DNA from: Deuterostichococcus epilithicus
Taxonomy: Eukaryota > Chlorophyta > Trebouxiophyceae > Prasiolales > Stichococcaceae
Reading direction: 5' to 3'
Assembly: GCA_033439295.1 (NCBI GenBank)
Contig: JAVTLE010000004.1
Coordinates: 558,012 to 622,011, forward strand
Length of the DNA stretch: 64,000 nucleotides
The number at the start of each line of letters is the position of its first letter. Within the stretch, counting starts at the first letter, position 1. Made by a program: the position numbers and the translations under genes. The notes under the pieces are model-generated. The model saw nothing but the letters and a program-made list of their open reading frames with translations. It searched no databases and was not told where the DNA came from. This document shows, piece by piece, positions 36,172 through 48,170 of the stretch.

Positions 36172-36995
36172 CGCAGCACGCAGCAGCAGCAGCAGCGGCG
36201 ACAGTGCAGGAGGCACTGGTCCACAAAGAACCAGCTGCCTCGTGCCTGGATGTCACATACAATGCCGCTGATATCAGCAATGCAGAGCAGCCATAGCAGC
36301 AGGCCAACAGAGGCTGCCATAATCTACCGTTGCTGCTGTTACTCGTTGCTGCCATAAGCTCCTCGTTGCTGACTGCTTCCGCAGCAGCAGCGGATGTTTC
36401 ACCACGCAGCACTGGCCCCACCACTGCACCACATCTGGCTCTGTTACTGTGGCGCCAGCGGCGGCAGCAACGGCAGCAGCAGCAGATACGTCCCATAGTT
36501 GAAGCCTTAAGCCGATGCTGCGGCGGCGGCGTCAGCGGCGGCTGCAGCAGCAGACCCTAATGTCCTGCAATGTGCAGTAGGTAGAACCCGGAACAATAGA
36601 CAGGGTCATGGAGCTTACAGCCTTGCAAATCTTAAGTCGTTTCCGACAGAGCAGCCAGCTCCCGGACCACTGTGAGCCGGCCTCATCAAGGTCGTTCATC
36701 CCAAGAAGGAAATGTCTCATTCTCCAGGAACTCGCTTTCTTGTTTTTAACGTTTGCCGCCTCGTGAGCGCCGCCAATCGCCCACGACAGGATCTATCACG
36801 CCCGCGCAATTTCAGTTTCATCCTGACCCATCGATCGACCTGACCCTGGGACGCTGTCTCGAACAAAGGCGTCACAAGTTTGCCTTTTGCGTCGAAACAT
36901 GCTGTGAACATGGGACCGCATCCTTGACGAACTGTCAGCAGATATAGATCGCGTGTCACCGCCTCTCATTTGCTCAGCGGCAGGTCCGCGACGTA
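35657..36995. other. Intergenic region with CAG/GCN-rich low complexity
   Basis: About 1.34 kb between two plus-strand genes. The 36100-36560 part is dense in AGC/CAG/GCG triplets, with the longest run at 36121-36170. Long frames here are homopolymer artefacts (Ser, Leu, Cys, Ala runs). No gene was recognised. Confidence 0.5.
36121..36170. repeat. (AGC)16 triplet repeat
   Basis: Fifty bases of uninterrupted AGC triplets, followed by further interrupted CAG runs to about 36200. Confidence 0.95.
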
Positions 36996-39551
36996 ATGAT
37001 GGCGCGAGTGACAGCCTTCAGAGCCGGAGCAGCGGGGCGAATCAAGCTGCTGACTGCCATAGGGTTGATGGTGACTGCTTTACTGACTCTGTTGTGGGTT
37101 GGCCGGCATCCCCGCAATTTTTCCTTGCGCAGCAGAGCCTCTGCTGCGGCAGTGTCAACGACGCAGGTGCGCATCACTGGGCTCTCATCACCACCAGAAG
37201 CTCACCTCAGAATCGAAACCCAATGCCCAGACCCAGCACAGCATTCAAGACCGCAGCTTCAGGCCCCGGGCCCGCCATGCTCTTTAATTCGGAAAACGCA
37301 CAACCCCGCTACTTCTGCCCACAGTGTGCTGGCTTGGGTGCAGGGGCTCATGCGGCAGCATGCTGAAGATAGATACGACATATTGCGCACACACTCATTG
37401 CCGCCATCGCCTGCGCAGGCGGGACAGCCGGGCAGCGGCGGCAGAGTCGATGTCGCAGCCTACCAGCGCAAGGTCGACGCCAGGATGCGGCTGCTTGACG
37501 CCCACAAGGACGCTCTCACAGCTGCCGCCATGTGGGACGTCTTTGCGCCGCTGTGGCCGTGCTGTCCGCTTGACCGCGTCGGCTACATTACGGACGGAGG
37601 TGCAGTCCTTTTGAGCAGCGTCTTGCGAGTCTGGCTTCTCTTCATTTCATGCCTGTCGTGGAAATTTGTCATGTGCCGTAGAACGCCTGACAGCTGCACT
37701 GTTCGCCGCTGCATTCGTAGGCAAGTGGATGTGCGACAGGGAGCGGCTGCTGGCACACCCGGTGTGCACGATCTTCAGCATGGGGTCTGCTGGCGACACG
37801 TCGTTCGAGACAGGCATCCTGGAGCAGGCGCCGCATTGCAAGGTGAACAATGCTCGCGGAGAGCTGTTGGCTTTCTGCAGTGCGTGGCTGGGTCTTCCGC
37901 TCAAAGCATGCGTGTGCGGACAATCAGCACTGAGTGGGCATACTGAATTCTGTGCGCCCTTGCGCAATAGTGCGTGACTAAGAAGTGGGTTTCTTGCGCT
38001 GGAAGTTCAGCCGAAGGCCAGCAGACTGCCTAGCTTGCGGGCACGGCTCTGGCTTCAGCCTCTAGGCGATGCGCAAGTGCATTGCACGAGCGCCCAAGCC
38101 AGGGACCCAGCGCTATATGTTGGTTGCTGTTTGAACTGCAGGTGCACACATTTGACCACACGCTGAGCCCCGCAGCCGCCGTGGCCGTGGCGCGCATCGA
38201 CGGCATCGTCTTCCACCCCCAGGGAATCACGAGGTATTACACCAGGCAACATGCACATCGATGCGGAATTAATCAGGCTTGTTCTGTTGAACTCTGTGGG
38301 GAGAACGCTGGCACCGTCTGCGTGTTGTCTGCTGCTGTTTGTTGACGCGGCTGCTGCTGGGTGCGGACAGCGGGTGGCAGTAGCGTCCAGAAGCCAGTGC
38401 CTGCTACAGGCTGTCTGTCGCCTTGCAAGCCTTCCTAGATCCCATAATCTCAGAGCAGCATGAACGCGTGCCCCTGCAGCGAGTCGCAGCTGGCCGCCGC
38501 TAGGAGCGGGCAAAACGTGTTTGGCGCCCCTTACACAGCGGCAAACTTCACGACCGTTCTGGGCGCCATGGCGGCGGACGGGCTGCAGTGGCTGGATGTT
38601 CTGAAGATGGACATAGAAGGTAGATCATGCTCCTGAGTGACCCGATTGCAAGCTTTGCAGCGTCGTTTTCCACATGTCCTCTGCTGCTGTTTATGCCTTT
38701 CACCGAAATTCGCATGTTCCTGTCGACTCTCCACCAGCGCTCAGCTTCTGCTGCCGTCGTCACCTCTGCAGCCAGCAGCATTCAAAGCTCTCGCATTGGA
38801 TGCTGGTAGCCCTGTGCGTGCTCAGAATGACAACGGGCGCAGCTCCTCACAGGTCACGAATGGGCGGTGTTTCACGAGCTGCATGGCAGCGACCGCATCA
38901 TCCCCATCACGCAGGCGCGACACTTATACCTTCTGGGGGACGGTGTCTCACCAGGACTTGCGTCGTACAGCTTACTCGTAATGGTGGATAATTTTTGCCC
39001 TCGAGCACGATTGTGCGACCCCCGTGTTGTACTGACATATTTCTGACATGCCTCGCTGCAAAGCAGATCCTCATCGAGATCCACCTCAACATTCGCAACC
39101 CGGCCGCTCCAGGATATCGTGCCTCGCGCGCCGAGACGATGGAAAACTTTTTCAAGGGCATGTGGTGAGCCTGGCGCCATCCTTGATGATACATCTGCAT
39201 CTCGTGGCAAACTTACGATTTGCTGGCCATTGGCTCTTCCCAGCGGCATGGAAAGCATTGGACGACTCTACGCTAAACTCCACACTTGTCATGATGTTTG
39301 GCTGCAGGTTCAATTTCCTTGTCCACTAGCCGCCACAGACCATGACATCCTATGCATCCAGAACAAGAGGATTTTTTGCCGCAGCTACGGTCTGTGTGGG
39401 GCATATGCGCAGGCGGCATGGGTACCGAGCGTTCGCCAACGAGGCGAACATCCACTCCGGCCGCCCGCAGGATATGTTTGAATACAGCTTCGTGAAAGTC
39501 GATGAAGAAGGCGAGATTGTGAGGGGCCCGACTACAGCTGCTGGAACCTAG
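36996..39551 (+). CDS. METTL24-like membrane-anchored methyltransferase family protein
   Basis: Similar in motif order to the METTL24-type putative methyltransferases, whose substrates are unknown. Eight exons: 36996-37166, 37344-37599, 37721-37842, 38142-38233, 38480-38619, 38853-38914, 39067-39164, 39413-39551, giving 359 aa in phase. One membrane span near the start (LLTAIGLMVTALLTLLWVG) makes it type II. The lumenal part has CTIFSMGSAGDTSFETGIL (degenerate SAM loop), VHTFDHTLSP, IVFHPQGI, LQWLDVLKMDIEGHEWAVF (the family's diagnostic D-V-L-K-M-D-I-E-G) and ILIEIHLN. It ends MFEYSFVKVD. The intron after exon 6 begins with GC (CAG/GCGCGA). The stop is 204 bp upstream of the next gene's start, on the same strand. 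Confidence 0.85.
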
Positions 39552-39755
39552 GATAGTCCAAGTACGCTTCGTGGCTGCTGCGCTAGCTTCTGGCTTATGG
39601 ATCCCGAATTGTGACGCTGCCGATGAGAGATGCCCGGGTGTCTCTAGCGGGCCCGCCACCTGCCTGGTCATGTAGTTCAGACTCCGCTCGCCGTTGTGCG
39701 ACGCGATGGTGCTTCCAGTTGCCTGTTGTTCACGTGCGCTACTTCCTCTTCGCCA

Positions 39756-41549
39756 ATGTCGCTGCGACAACCTTTGTTGTCTGTCTCAACAAGGGCTGTT
39801 GGGGGATCACCGCCGGTATTACCGCCGCTTTCTAAGTGTTTGACGATGTTGCCTGGGCCGCCCAACACCTTTGCTTCACTGCGAAGAAGCAGCACCTGCT
39901 TAGCTGCGGTGTGCGGCATCGTGCTGACCACTGCACTTGCGCTGTCTATCTGCCAATGGGACAGCAGCTGGACAGCCATACGGCCCAGCCAAGTAGCCTC
40001 ACCACGCTGGAACGGCGTTGCGAATCTGAGCGCGTGTTCCGAGGCTGTTCCGGGACGATCAACGGAGACATGGCCTGTGTCCCGGCAAGTGTGTTGTTCA
40101 CTGGAGAGCTGCCGTGCCAAGGGCTGCTTACTACTGTAGGCAACCTGTCTCCAAACTGACAGCCCGGATCATTCATGGCTGTCTGTTGCAGGGCACTTCA
40201 GTGCGGCAACAACTGGCAGAGGGGTTACGCCCAGTTGCACTCGGACATAGTGGCAGGGCGGAGCGCTCCGCAATATCTGGTGGCTCACGGCATGAACGGC
40301 CTGACAGACTCCCTTTTGGGCTCTGTCACATGGCTCTACGTTGCGCTCCTGCAGCGCCGGGCCTACTTCATGACATTCGAGTCAGACGCAACTTATGAAC
40401 AGGCCTTCACCCAGCCCAACATCAACTGGACATGGTACGTGCGAGGTGACACCTACGCGCCAGCGCAAGGATCTCTTGGCCACCTGGTGCTGCAATGGGG
40501 ATCTGCTCTGCCACAGACGGTATATAGGTAAACTACGCAGGGACAAAGGCTTGGCGGACCCAAGCATGACCATGAATGTGACCGGGACCCATGACCGGAA
40601 CTCGCCAGAGGGTCTGCACCTTCAACATCAGGTCGGTCGCGACTCTGCTGGAGGTGGCAAGCTCCTCGCACACTGCAATGCTTCCACTGCCAGGCCAGTA
40701 CTTCAACATGTACGACGCATCAACATTTTATTTGTACATGTACAGTTGTTGTATTCGGCCAACTTCGGTCCATGTTTTGCGCAGGATGTCCGGGAGTTGG
40801 GCAGGGAATTTCGCTCCATTTCCGTGGTGTCCTACACGGGATACATCATGCTGCTCCTTGACAACCCGCATCATAAGGAGGAGCTGTACCAGCTTGGCAT
40901 CATCCCCGCCAATGCCTTTGCATGCGCAATCGATTTCCTCATGCGCATACGTGAGGAGGTGGTTGCGCCCTGTGCGGGCGAGCTGCAGAGGCTCGGCAAT
41001 GCCTCAGTGCTGACGATAGGTATTCAGATCAGGGTTGGCGATGCCGCGCTGGAGGGTCACGACAATGCCTCAATCGGTCTGTACTCAGCGTTCTTCGATT
41101 GCGCCGCCCAGATCGAAGCAGCGCGCAGGAAATCGCTGGAACAGCCGGTGCTGTACTACCTGGTCAGCGACTCGCAGCAGCTGCGCCGCCTGGCTGTGGA
41201 GACCCTGGGCGCCAAAGTGATGACCAACCTGGAAGTGCCCCTAGCACACACACGCTACAGCCGCGCTTCTGGTGGCAAGCGGCTGGTGGCCTTCAGGGCT
41301 GCGGTGGCAGAGATGTGGCTGTTTTCTCTCACGCAGTATCAGGTTATCAGCCTGCACAGTCGGTTTGGCAGCTTTGGAGCGTTCATGAGCGGCCGGTTCC
41401 ACCAGCTCTATGCCGTCGACCTTCCAAAGGTTTCCGGGCGAAAACAGCAGCATGTTGCAGCAGTGGCGCGATCGTGCTCGACGTATGAATACGAATCCAT
41501 GGAATACATTACTCCAAAGACAGCACCCTGGGCAGCTGGAAGTCTCTGA
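39756..41549 (+). CDS. GT37-like (xyloglucan-type) fucosyltransferase
   Basis: Glycosyltransferase resembling the plant GT37 fucosyltransferases, which transfer fucose from GDP-fucose to wall glycans in the Golgi. Three exons: 39756-40088, 40202-40434, 40694-41549, giving 473 aa in phase. The ATG at 39756 gives an N-terminal region with a membrane span (TCLAAVCGIVLTTALALSIC), so it is type II. The catalytic part begins CGNNWQRGYAQLHSD and GLTDSLLGSVTWLYVALL. It contains SVLTIGIQIRVGD, matching the I-G-I-Q-I-R donor motif of the family, then YYLVSDSQQLRRL and MWLFSLTQYQVISLHSRFGS. The junction into exon 3 is the least certain. Donor specificity for fucose is inferred from the motif only. Confidence 0.78.
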
Positions 41550-43118
41550 TGGTTGACAGTCAAAATCCGAGTTTGTTTGTTGCATTCTGAAGACCGGTAG
41601 TTCACCGTTCCCGCTTTGAATGCAGCCTCATCTGGGTACAAACTGAAGAAGGTGCTTCTAATGCCGCTGCCGTCGCTGTTCAGCCCTGCCTAGTGTCCAA
41701 AACCTTTACAGCCAGCCTCCACGTCTGAGGCCTTTAGTAGTGCAGACAGGGCATGCCGCCGTGAGCGCCTACCTCCTGGCAAGTGCATGCCCCCGCCGCT
41801 GTCGCTGCTTGCCGAACCCCTGGTCATGCTTGGGGGCAGCCCACGGTCGCAGTCGCAACCCCCAGTCTTCGTATCACACGTCAGGGCTGCCCACCGGTGC
41901 TGCCACCGCCGCAGCGGGCCGTTCACGCGGCGGCTGCGGCTGCACCCTGCCCGGAGACTCTCACTCTTGCAGGCCTTCCTGCTGCCACTGTTGCGCCGAC
42001 CCCAGCGGCTCGCGCCAGCCGCCGCTGCCGGCACCACCCCAGCGAGGCGGGGCCCTGCACCGCGCCCTGCGCCAAGCAGCCGCCGCCGCCGGTGTGTGGT
42101 GACCCGCCGGGCCGCCAGCCAGCGCCAGCGCCCCAGCGCTTGGTGCCCTCACTCACGAACTCAGCGCAGACGCCGGCAACCAGGCGCCAAGACGGTATGC
42201 TGCACGAGGACAGCGCACGCTGTGCGCCTTCCCAACGCCTTGCATCTGGGCGCCTGGCGCCTGCAAGCGACGAGGACGTGCTCGTGAAAGGCAGCTACTC
42301 AGATTGGTGATCACTTCCGGGGCGGTATCGTTTCCGCATGGAGCCACTGCGGCCTTTGATGGCGTCAATTTATTGTGTCAGGGGCTTCGAACGTTGTACA
42401 CCCTGCACCCAAACCATCACCTCAAGCTGCACGTTTGTCGCACCAGCATGGAAAGTTGCAACGTTGGGGCGGTGCGGTCAAGATGTTGAGAGCAGATCGT
42501 GGGCCTTGTTAGAATAGGAATTCAATGCTGGAGACGCCGTGCTGTCAGAGAGGGCGCTTGCCTGCGGCTCCCTCCATGCGGCATAGCTGTTGCAGGAATG
42601 TGCCGATATTGATGAGGGCATTCGGCCTCACCATGCGGCGTGGGATGTGTCACTGCAGCAGCCGGACCACCGCAGCTCCCCAGGGCCTTCCGAAGGGGCC
42701 TTCAAGCAATCATCCGGCTGCGGGGCGCCAGCTGCTGCATGGCGTAGTGCCAGCCATGCATTGCAGCTGCTCTTCACGGGCGCCAGCGCCAATTGTCCAG
42801 TGGGGTGCTGGCCCTCACGTGTCTGCGATTGAGCATGCACGACCGTCAGAAGAGTGGCAGCGTTGCACACCTCCGCTCCCAGGGGGGATCATCACAGCAG
42901 ATAACATGGGGAGGGCATGGGCGCTACATGCTCAGAAGTCCACCGCGTAAATTTTGAAGGGACGTGTGCCAACTGCAACTGGAGTCATGTTCCCATCTCG
43001 CCGAGACATGTTTCTATCTACTTTTAATGGGTGACGGCGTCTCCCTGCGCATGACAGCGCCTGCACGATGCCCGGCGCCGCCGCGGCCGCCGCCGGCGCT
43101 GCCGCCGGTGTCGCTCAG
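41550..43118. other. Region without a confident gene
   Basis: Downstream of the fucosyltransferase. A Pro/Ala-rich open frame on the plus strand (41783-42310, ending ASDEDVLVKGSYSDW) and one on the minus strand (41690-42037) compete; neither has a recognisable domain. The rest (42310-43118) shows no clear coding signal. It may hold terminal exons of the minus-strand gene that follows. Confidence 0.3.
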
Positions 43119-44000
43119 CTACCCCACTGCTGCCCCTTCGGCGCCTGCCGCCAGGCCGCCGACCAGTCTGCATACTCCGCCTCTGTGCAGTCGCATACCT
43201 TGCAGAACATAGGCTGCGCTGCCTCGGGCTGAGCTGCCTGCCGCGCGCCCGCATGAAGTAGGTACGCGGTGCAATACGGTCACCGCCTTGACGATGTCCT
43301 CTGGCGTCCAGCCTAAGGCCACGGCACCACTGCAGCAGGTCCGCAGCCCGCTGCTCGATGCCGGTGGCCGTACATGTCAGCAGTCTTGGCTGCTCCCAAG
43401 CAAGCACGCCAGCTGCGCATCAGTGAGGCCCAGGGGCTGCGCTGTTTCGAGTCGCCGTTGCCGCAGTTCCCCCACATGTGTGCCTGGCACCTCCAGCTGC
43501 AGGCGTAGTAGGCTTGCAGCTTTGGCAAACGTCAAGCAAAGGTCCTGCCGAAAGAAGAATCCGACGCTCTGCGGCTGCGCCGGGTCGCGCAGGCCAGGTG
43601 GCGTGGCACTTGCGTAGGACCACCGCCATGCTGGCGGCCTGCGTGCCGAGGTCGCTGCTGAGCACATCGAGCAGCTGCTGCACACCTGCCGTGCTGATGG
43701 CTGCCGGAGCCTGCGCCACACCGCCCGATGGCCGCTTGCCAGCAGCCAGCTTGCGCTTGTGGGCGGCCTTGTCGGGCCAGTCAGCGGCCTCTGCAGTGCT
43801 GACGCCGAGCTCGTGCGACAGGATGTCACCGCAGGCGGGCTCACAGTCAGTGTGCACCGCGTCAAGGATGCCGCCACCTTCACCATCTCCGATGCTGTTG
43901 TTCGGGCCGCTGCTCGCCACTGCTGCGCCGTGCTGTTTGCCCGCTGCTGGTGCTGCTGCTGCGGTTCTGCTTCCAGCATAGTACTGCAGCTTCGTGCCTG
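43119..44000 (-). CDS. Unresolved protein, possibly mTERF-like helical repeats
   Basis: Several minus-strand pieces look co-linear. An N-terminal Ala/Gly-rich piece (about 44000-43610) includes GDILSHELGVSTAEAAD and GVQQLLDVLSSDLGTQAASM. A middle piece (43548-43385) includes DLCLTFAKAASLLRLQLEV and LETAQPLGLTDAQLACLLGS. A third piece (about 43330-43260) reads ALGWTPEDIVKAVTVLHRV. The LGLT-x-x-QL-x-x-LL and LGWTPEDIVKAV spacing resembles mTERF repeats of organelle gene-expression factors, but the score is low. Joining sites between the pieces could not all be matched to GT/GC-AG borders, and start and stop are not fixed. An upstream open piece at about 44690-44560 (MTPTETASAFKSNLRLVGAL) might be a transit-peptide exon. 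Confidence 0.4.
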
Positions 44001-45479
44001 CGAGCAGGTGTCGGCATTCATCATTTATCGGGGCCGTGCTCAACCTTTTCAAAAGCAAGTCGCCTCGTCACGACGCCTGTGCTGCTGCAGGGCGGTGGAG
44101 GCGCCAGGCCTGCGAGCGGCAGGATGGCAGCCTGCCAAGGTCCGACGTGCTGCAGTCAAGTGCTGAGGTGCGGTGCGGTGACAGCAGCAACACCAGGCCC
44201 TGCTGGTGACTGCCGCAGTCGGCCAGGGAGACGCATCGCCTCCTTAGCATTTGCGGCCGTGCAAACGATGCCGTGTAAAAGTTCTCCAATCTTACAGAGT
44301 CTCGATTGTGCTCAGCACAACTCCTTTCGAGCCGATGCTCGGAGCTGCAAGGCTCGTAAATCTGCTCACTGCTGCAAAGGTTACCACTACCAAACTGCAA
44401 TGAATCTGCCGCGGAGCCCGGCTTGGACTGACTGCCACATATTTATCATCACACAAATGCCCAAGCGTGGAACTCGCCGGCGTTGCGCGGCGCAGTGGGC
44501 CGCATCTGCCAGCGCCCCTGCCGGTTGAAGGCGTCCAATGACTCGTAATCACACGTAGGCACCCGTACAGGTGAATCAAATGATCGCTGTCGGCGCTGCT
44601 ACCAACGCCATATCGTTGCTGCGACTCAGTGCTAAAGAGCGCACCTACAAGCCTTAAGTTCGACTTGAAAGCACTCGCTGTCTCTGTAGGCGTCATATGC
44701 AAGGTTGAGCAGTTGCTGTGACAGTTATATCTTTCTGAGCTGGAAACCTCGCTGACCTAGCCTGGGAGACCGAAGCACCGCCAGGGATTTTGCCGTTTTG
44801 CATTCTTCCAGCCTTAGAGCGCGCGAAACGCAGGACGCTGCCGCACAACACCGAGCTTTAGACCAGGGTGACCTGCCACATCTCTTTGACTTCCCGTTCC
44901 AGCTTGCGGCGAGCTGTAGCCGGTCGGCTTCTGTGCCTTACATGTGTGTATTGTGACAGCCACACAACCACCTACGCATGGGCCTTGTGGGTTGCTGTAC
45001 AGGGAGCAAAGGTGGACGGGGAGGCTGAAGTCTGAGCCAGATCAAGTGAACGAAATATTTTTGACGCCGTTTGCGCCTGAAGGGCTCAGCTGCTGCTTGG
45101 GCTGCCCTTGTCGATGAAACAGAGCACCGCTATATTCGCCAGCGGCGCATTGTTCGCCAGTGTACTGACGGTGACAGTGTACTGACCGTGACAGCCACCG
45201 CGATGCTTTATAACAGCCTGCTGCAAAGCTGACTGCACGGCTGTCGCGTTCACTTGCTGCATGCATGCATGCATGCATACATACATGCGCACAAGTCATC
45301 CTGTAAGGCCAGAGTGCAACCGGACGCGTCCAGCCCCCTGCCTACAGGTTGTGCTCCTGGGGACCGCGCCATCGTCATTGCGCACCAGATCAATATCTGC
45401 GGCTGGCCGTGCCGAGCCGCCACACAGCGATGAGCCTGCGGTTTTGCAGGCCGGCGGTGGCGCCTGGCAGCCGCTGAGG
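44001..45479. other. Region without a confident gene
   Basis: Holds the possible first exon of the minus-strand gene (see the previous coding entry) and the upstream region of the methyltransferase. A minus-strand frame at 45086-45292 (containing QYTVTVSTLANNAPLANIA) looks protein-like but has no identified partner exons. A tetranucleotide tract lies at 45259-45290. Confidence 0.3.
45259..45290. repeat. ATGC/ATAC tetranucleotide repeat
   Basis: About eight consecutive ATGC or ATAC units. A simple repeat with no other feature attached. Confidence 0.85.
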
Positions 45480-47847
45480 ATGTCCGAGCCGACAGGAAAT
45501 CCCCTTTGGGAAATTTTCCTTGCCCACCACAAGGGGCCAGTCATTCACAAGTGGTGAGTTGGAGAGAGGTGGGATTGGTGCGCAGGTCCCACCGGTGGAG
45601 TGCGGCTACGCTGGTTGTGGCCTGCCATCTCACTGCCTACCTGCTTTACTGGGCTGGCTCACTCCTGTCATTTGTCGCAGGCATCAGTACTTCGATGTCT
45701 ACCACAGGTCGGTGATGGTGTGAGAGGCAGATGGCTGGCACGCTTCGAGAGGAAATACCAGCAGCATCCGCGGTTTGCCGGCGGCTGACAGTCGCTATCC
45801 CGCACTTACTTTTGCAGGTACTTTCAAAGGTTCCGGGGACGGAACACCGCGCTATTGGAGATAGGAGTGCAGGTGCGACTTGGTTCGTATTGATGCCGTA
45901 CAAGCAAGCTACCAATGATCTTGCATCACTGAAGCTACCAATAATGTTGCAGGCCCTGAAAAATCTATCCAGTTTCTGATTCATGTGGTCATGGTTCCGT
46001 TTGGCACAGAGCGGCGGCACAATCTCCATGTGGCAGCAGTACTTTGGCAAGGGCCTCACCATGTATGGCGTAGACATCAACCCCTACTGCAAGGTGAACA
46101 TCTGATCGCCTTCGATATCTGGCGCCTGCTGTTTTGGTGCAGCGCTAACCGATCGCTGCCTCACTGCTGCGCCACTGCCGCCGGCAGTGTGTTTTTTCCA
46201 CTCGTGTGTACTGCGGCTGGGGCCCTCAACACGCTGGCCCGCCCACTTTCCACATTGCTGCAATTCGCGTCCTTAATGCTGGCTGTAGTTGTGCTCAGAA
46301 TCCGAACTACAGGGTTGCACTTTGGCTGTGCGTGCAGGGCCTTTTTGACGATCCTCCTCAGGTCAATATCTACATCGGGGACCAGGGGTCCAGGTAAGGT
46401 GGTCACCATTGGAGCTGCCAGGCCGCTGTGCGTGCACCGGTTTGGTGCAGAAAAATGTCGTCTCCGAGGTCCTTACACCAACGTGCCCAATTTGCCCACT
46501 GCTACTTTGTTTCGCAGTGTCGGACGATGCTCCGCCGCCGAGCTGATCATTGGTGCCGCACAGGGAGTTCTGGGCGGAGATGCGGGCGCTGAATGTGACA
46601 TTTGACATCATACTGGATGATGGTGCGGAACCCAGCATGTGCATGCTGCTGCCACCATCGCTTGCTCACTTGCCCATTCGAGGACCCTGCCAGTGGATGC
46701 ATGACATGCGTTTTGGAGCGAGGCCCGGTCCGTGCCATGCCATGCAGGTGGTCACACAATGCAGCAGCAGGTGAGATTCTCGAGGTGGCAGACTGTCGCA
46801 TCACCGCATTCCACAAAGCCCAGGCCGAATCTCCACTGTGCTTCTCTGTGCAGATCACGACGTTTGAAGAGGCATGGCCGATGCTTGCCGATGGCGGGGT
46901 GTGGCTGACAGAGGATACTGCCACAAGCATGGTGAGTAACTTCAACTGCAAAATTATCGCGTGATGAGCGGGAAACGAAGCATGGTTTACTGCGTGGTGG
47001 CATAGCATGAGCTGGCCGACATGCAGCGGATCTGCATAAGCGATGCAAGTTCAGTAAGTAGGCACACTGCTTGTATTGTGCGGTGCGGCTGTGCATGCAG
47101 GACATCCTCACAGGGAAGATGCAGACGATAAGTGTGCAGCGGACTGAGGCCAAATGGGGCGGCGGCTACGGCAAGGCTTCCACCTGGATGGCTTATGCCA
47201 AGCAGTTTGCCGACATCGTGAACGGGTGCGCATTTGTTCGAGACACATGACCTGTTCCATGCGATCTTGTTGACCTTGCATTCTGGCATTCTGCTGCAGC
47301 TCGCTTTGCTGGCTCCCAGCAAAGCAGACATCCCAAAGCACTGTGCCCCGAGCCGATGTGTTGACTCCAATGGTTGCAGGTATTACGTCGTCAAGGCTGA
47401 GCATGCCGACTTTGATCCGCTGGGTCGCACTCCCTCCATTCTGTCTGCAGCTTTCTTCGACCAGATGGTTGTACTGGTGAGTGCGTGTTCCCTGCAGCTA
47501 GGCATGGGAGTACTTGCATAGCCACTGCCGTGCACCGCCAGCTCTGCAATGCGCCCGTTCCGCCATGGTTCATGGTCTATCGATTGCATTGCATACAGAG
47601 GGCGCTGCCACCCTAGCGTTCCTGGGTTTCAGTGACACCTGCAAGCCGCCATGCATCGCTGGCACCATGACATCCTTCTGACGGGTTTTCCAGCTGATGG
47701 ATGCAGGAGAAGGGGGATCACGGTTTGGCTACCGAGTCAAGGCAAGGCAACTTCAAGATACCATACAACGCTGAGGGAAAGGCAGTCGATGCTGGACAGC
47801 TAGCGCAGTACCGGGAGGCCCTTGCTGCTGCCCTGCGCGTGACGTGA
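45480..47847 (+). CDS. TylF/MycE-like O-methyltransferase
   Basis: Class I SAM-dependent methyltransferase resembling the metal-dependent sugar O-methyltransferases of bacterial natural-product pathways. Eleven exons: 45480-45553, 45681-45707, 45818-45872, 46010-46093, 46338-46393, 46564-46622, 46748-46770, 46854-46931, 47101-47225, 47380-47476, 47707-47847, giving 272 aa in phase. The ATG at 45480 starts NPLWEIFLAHHKGPVIHKW. Key parts: YFDVYHRYFQRFRGRNT, ALLEIGVQSGGTISMWQQYF (SAM loop), MYGVDINPYC, VNIYIGDQGS, FDIILDDGGHTMQQQ (the acidic DDGGH metal/catalytic motif) and MLADGGVWLTEDT. There is no signal peptide or membrane span, so it would act in the cytosol, perhaps on a nucleotide sugar or glycan precursor (inference). 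Exons of 23 and 27 bp are supported by phase and by the motif they complete. An upstream in-frame extension is possible. Confidence 0.85.
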
Positions 47848-48170
47848 AGCAAGTGTGGTGCCGGTAGTGCGCGGCGCGCAGCCTGTCTTGTCGTCAGCGT
47901 ATTTGCTGACGCCCTTATATCTAACTAGCTGCGCTGGCCAGTTTTGTGCACGCTCATTGTTTTGCAGGCCACCAGAGATTTCAACTTGGTCACTGTGCTG
48001 TGCGGCTCGTGATTTGCCTAGTTCATCTTTCACAAGCTAGGTTTCACAAGCTAGGTTTTGAAGCCAGTACGGTCCCGACATTGTCCACGTCCACACAATC
48101 AGCGAGAAGCCAACAGCACATTGCCGTGCAGCGGCGCAGACACTCCTTCGCTCGAAGGCTTCAAGAAGCC
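47848..48170. other. Convergent intergenic region
   Basis: The 323 bp between the methyltransferase and AHA1 stop codons. It contains a 14-bp tandem duplication (TTTCACAAGCTAGG twice, 48028-48055). Nothing else was seen. Confidence 0.6.

Noticed and set aside
36100-36560. Poly-Ser/poly-Leu coding region
   Set aside because: All six frames give homopolymer runs from AGC/GCN triplets. There is no unique sequence or splice structure to support a gene.
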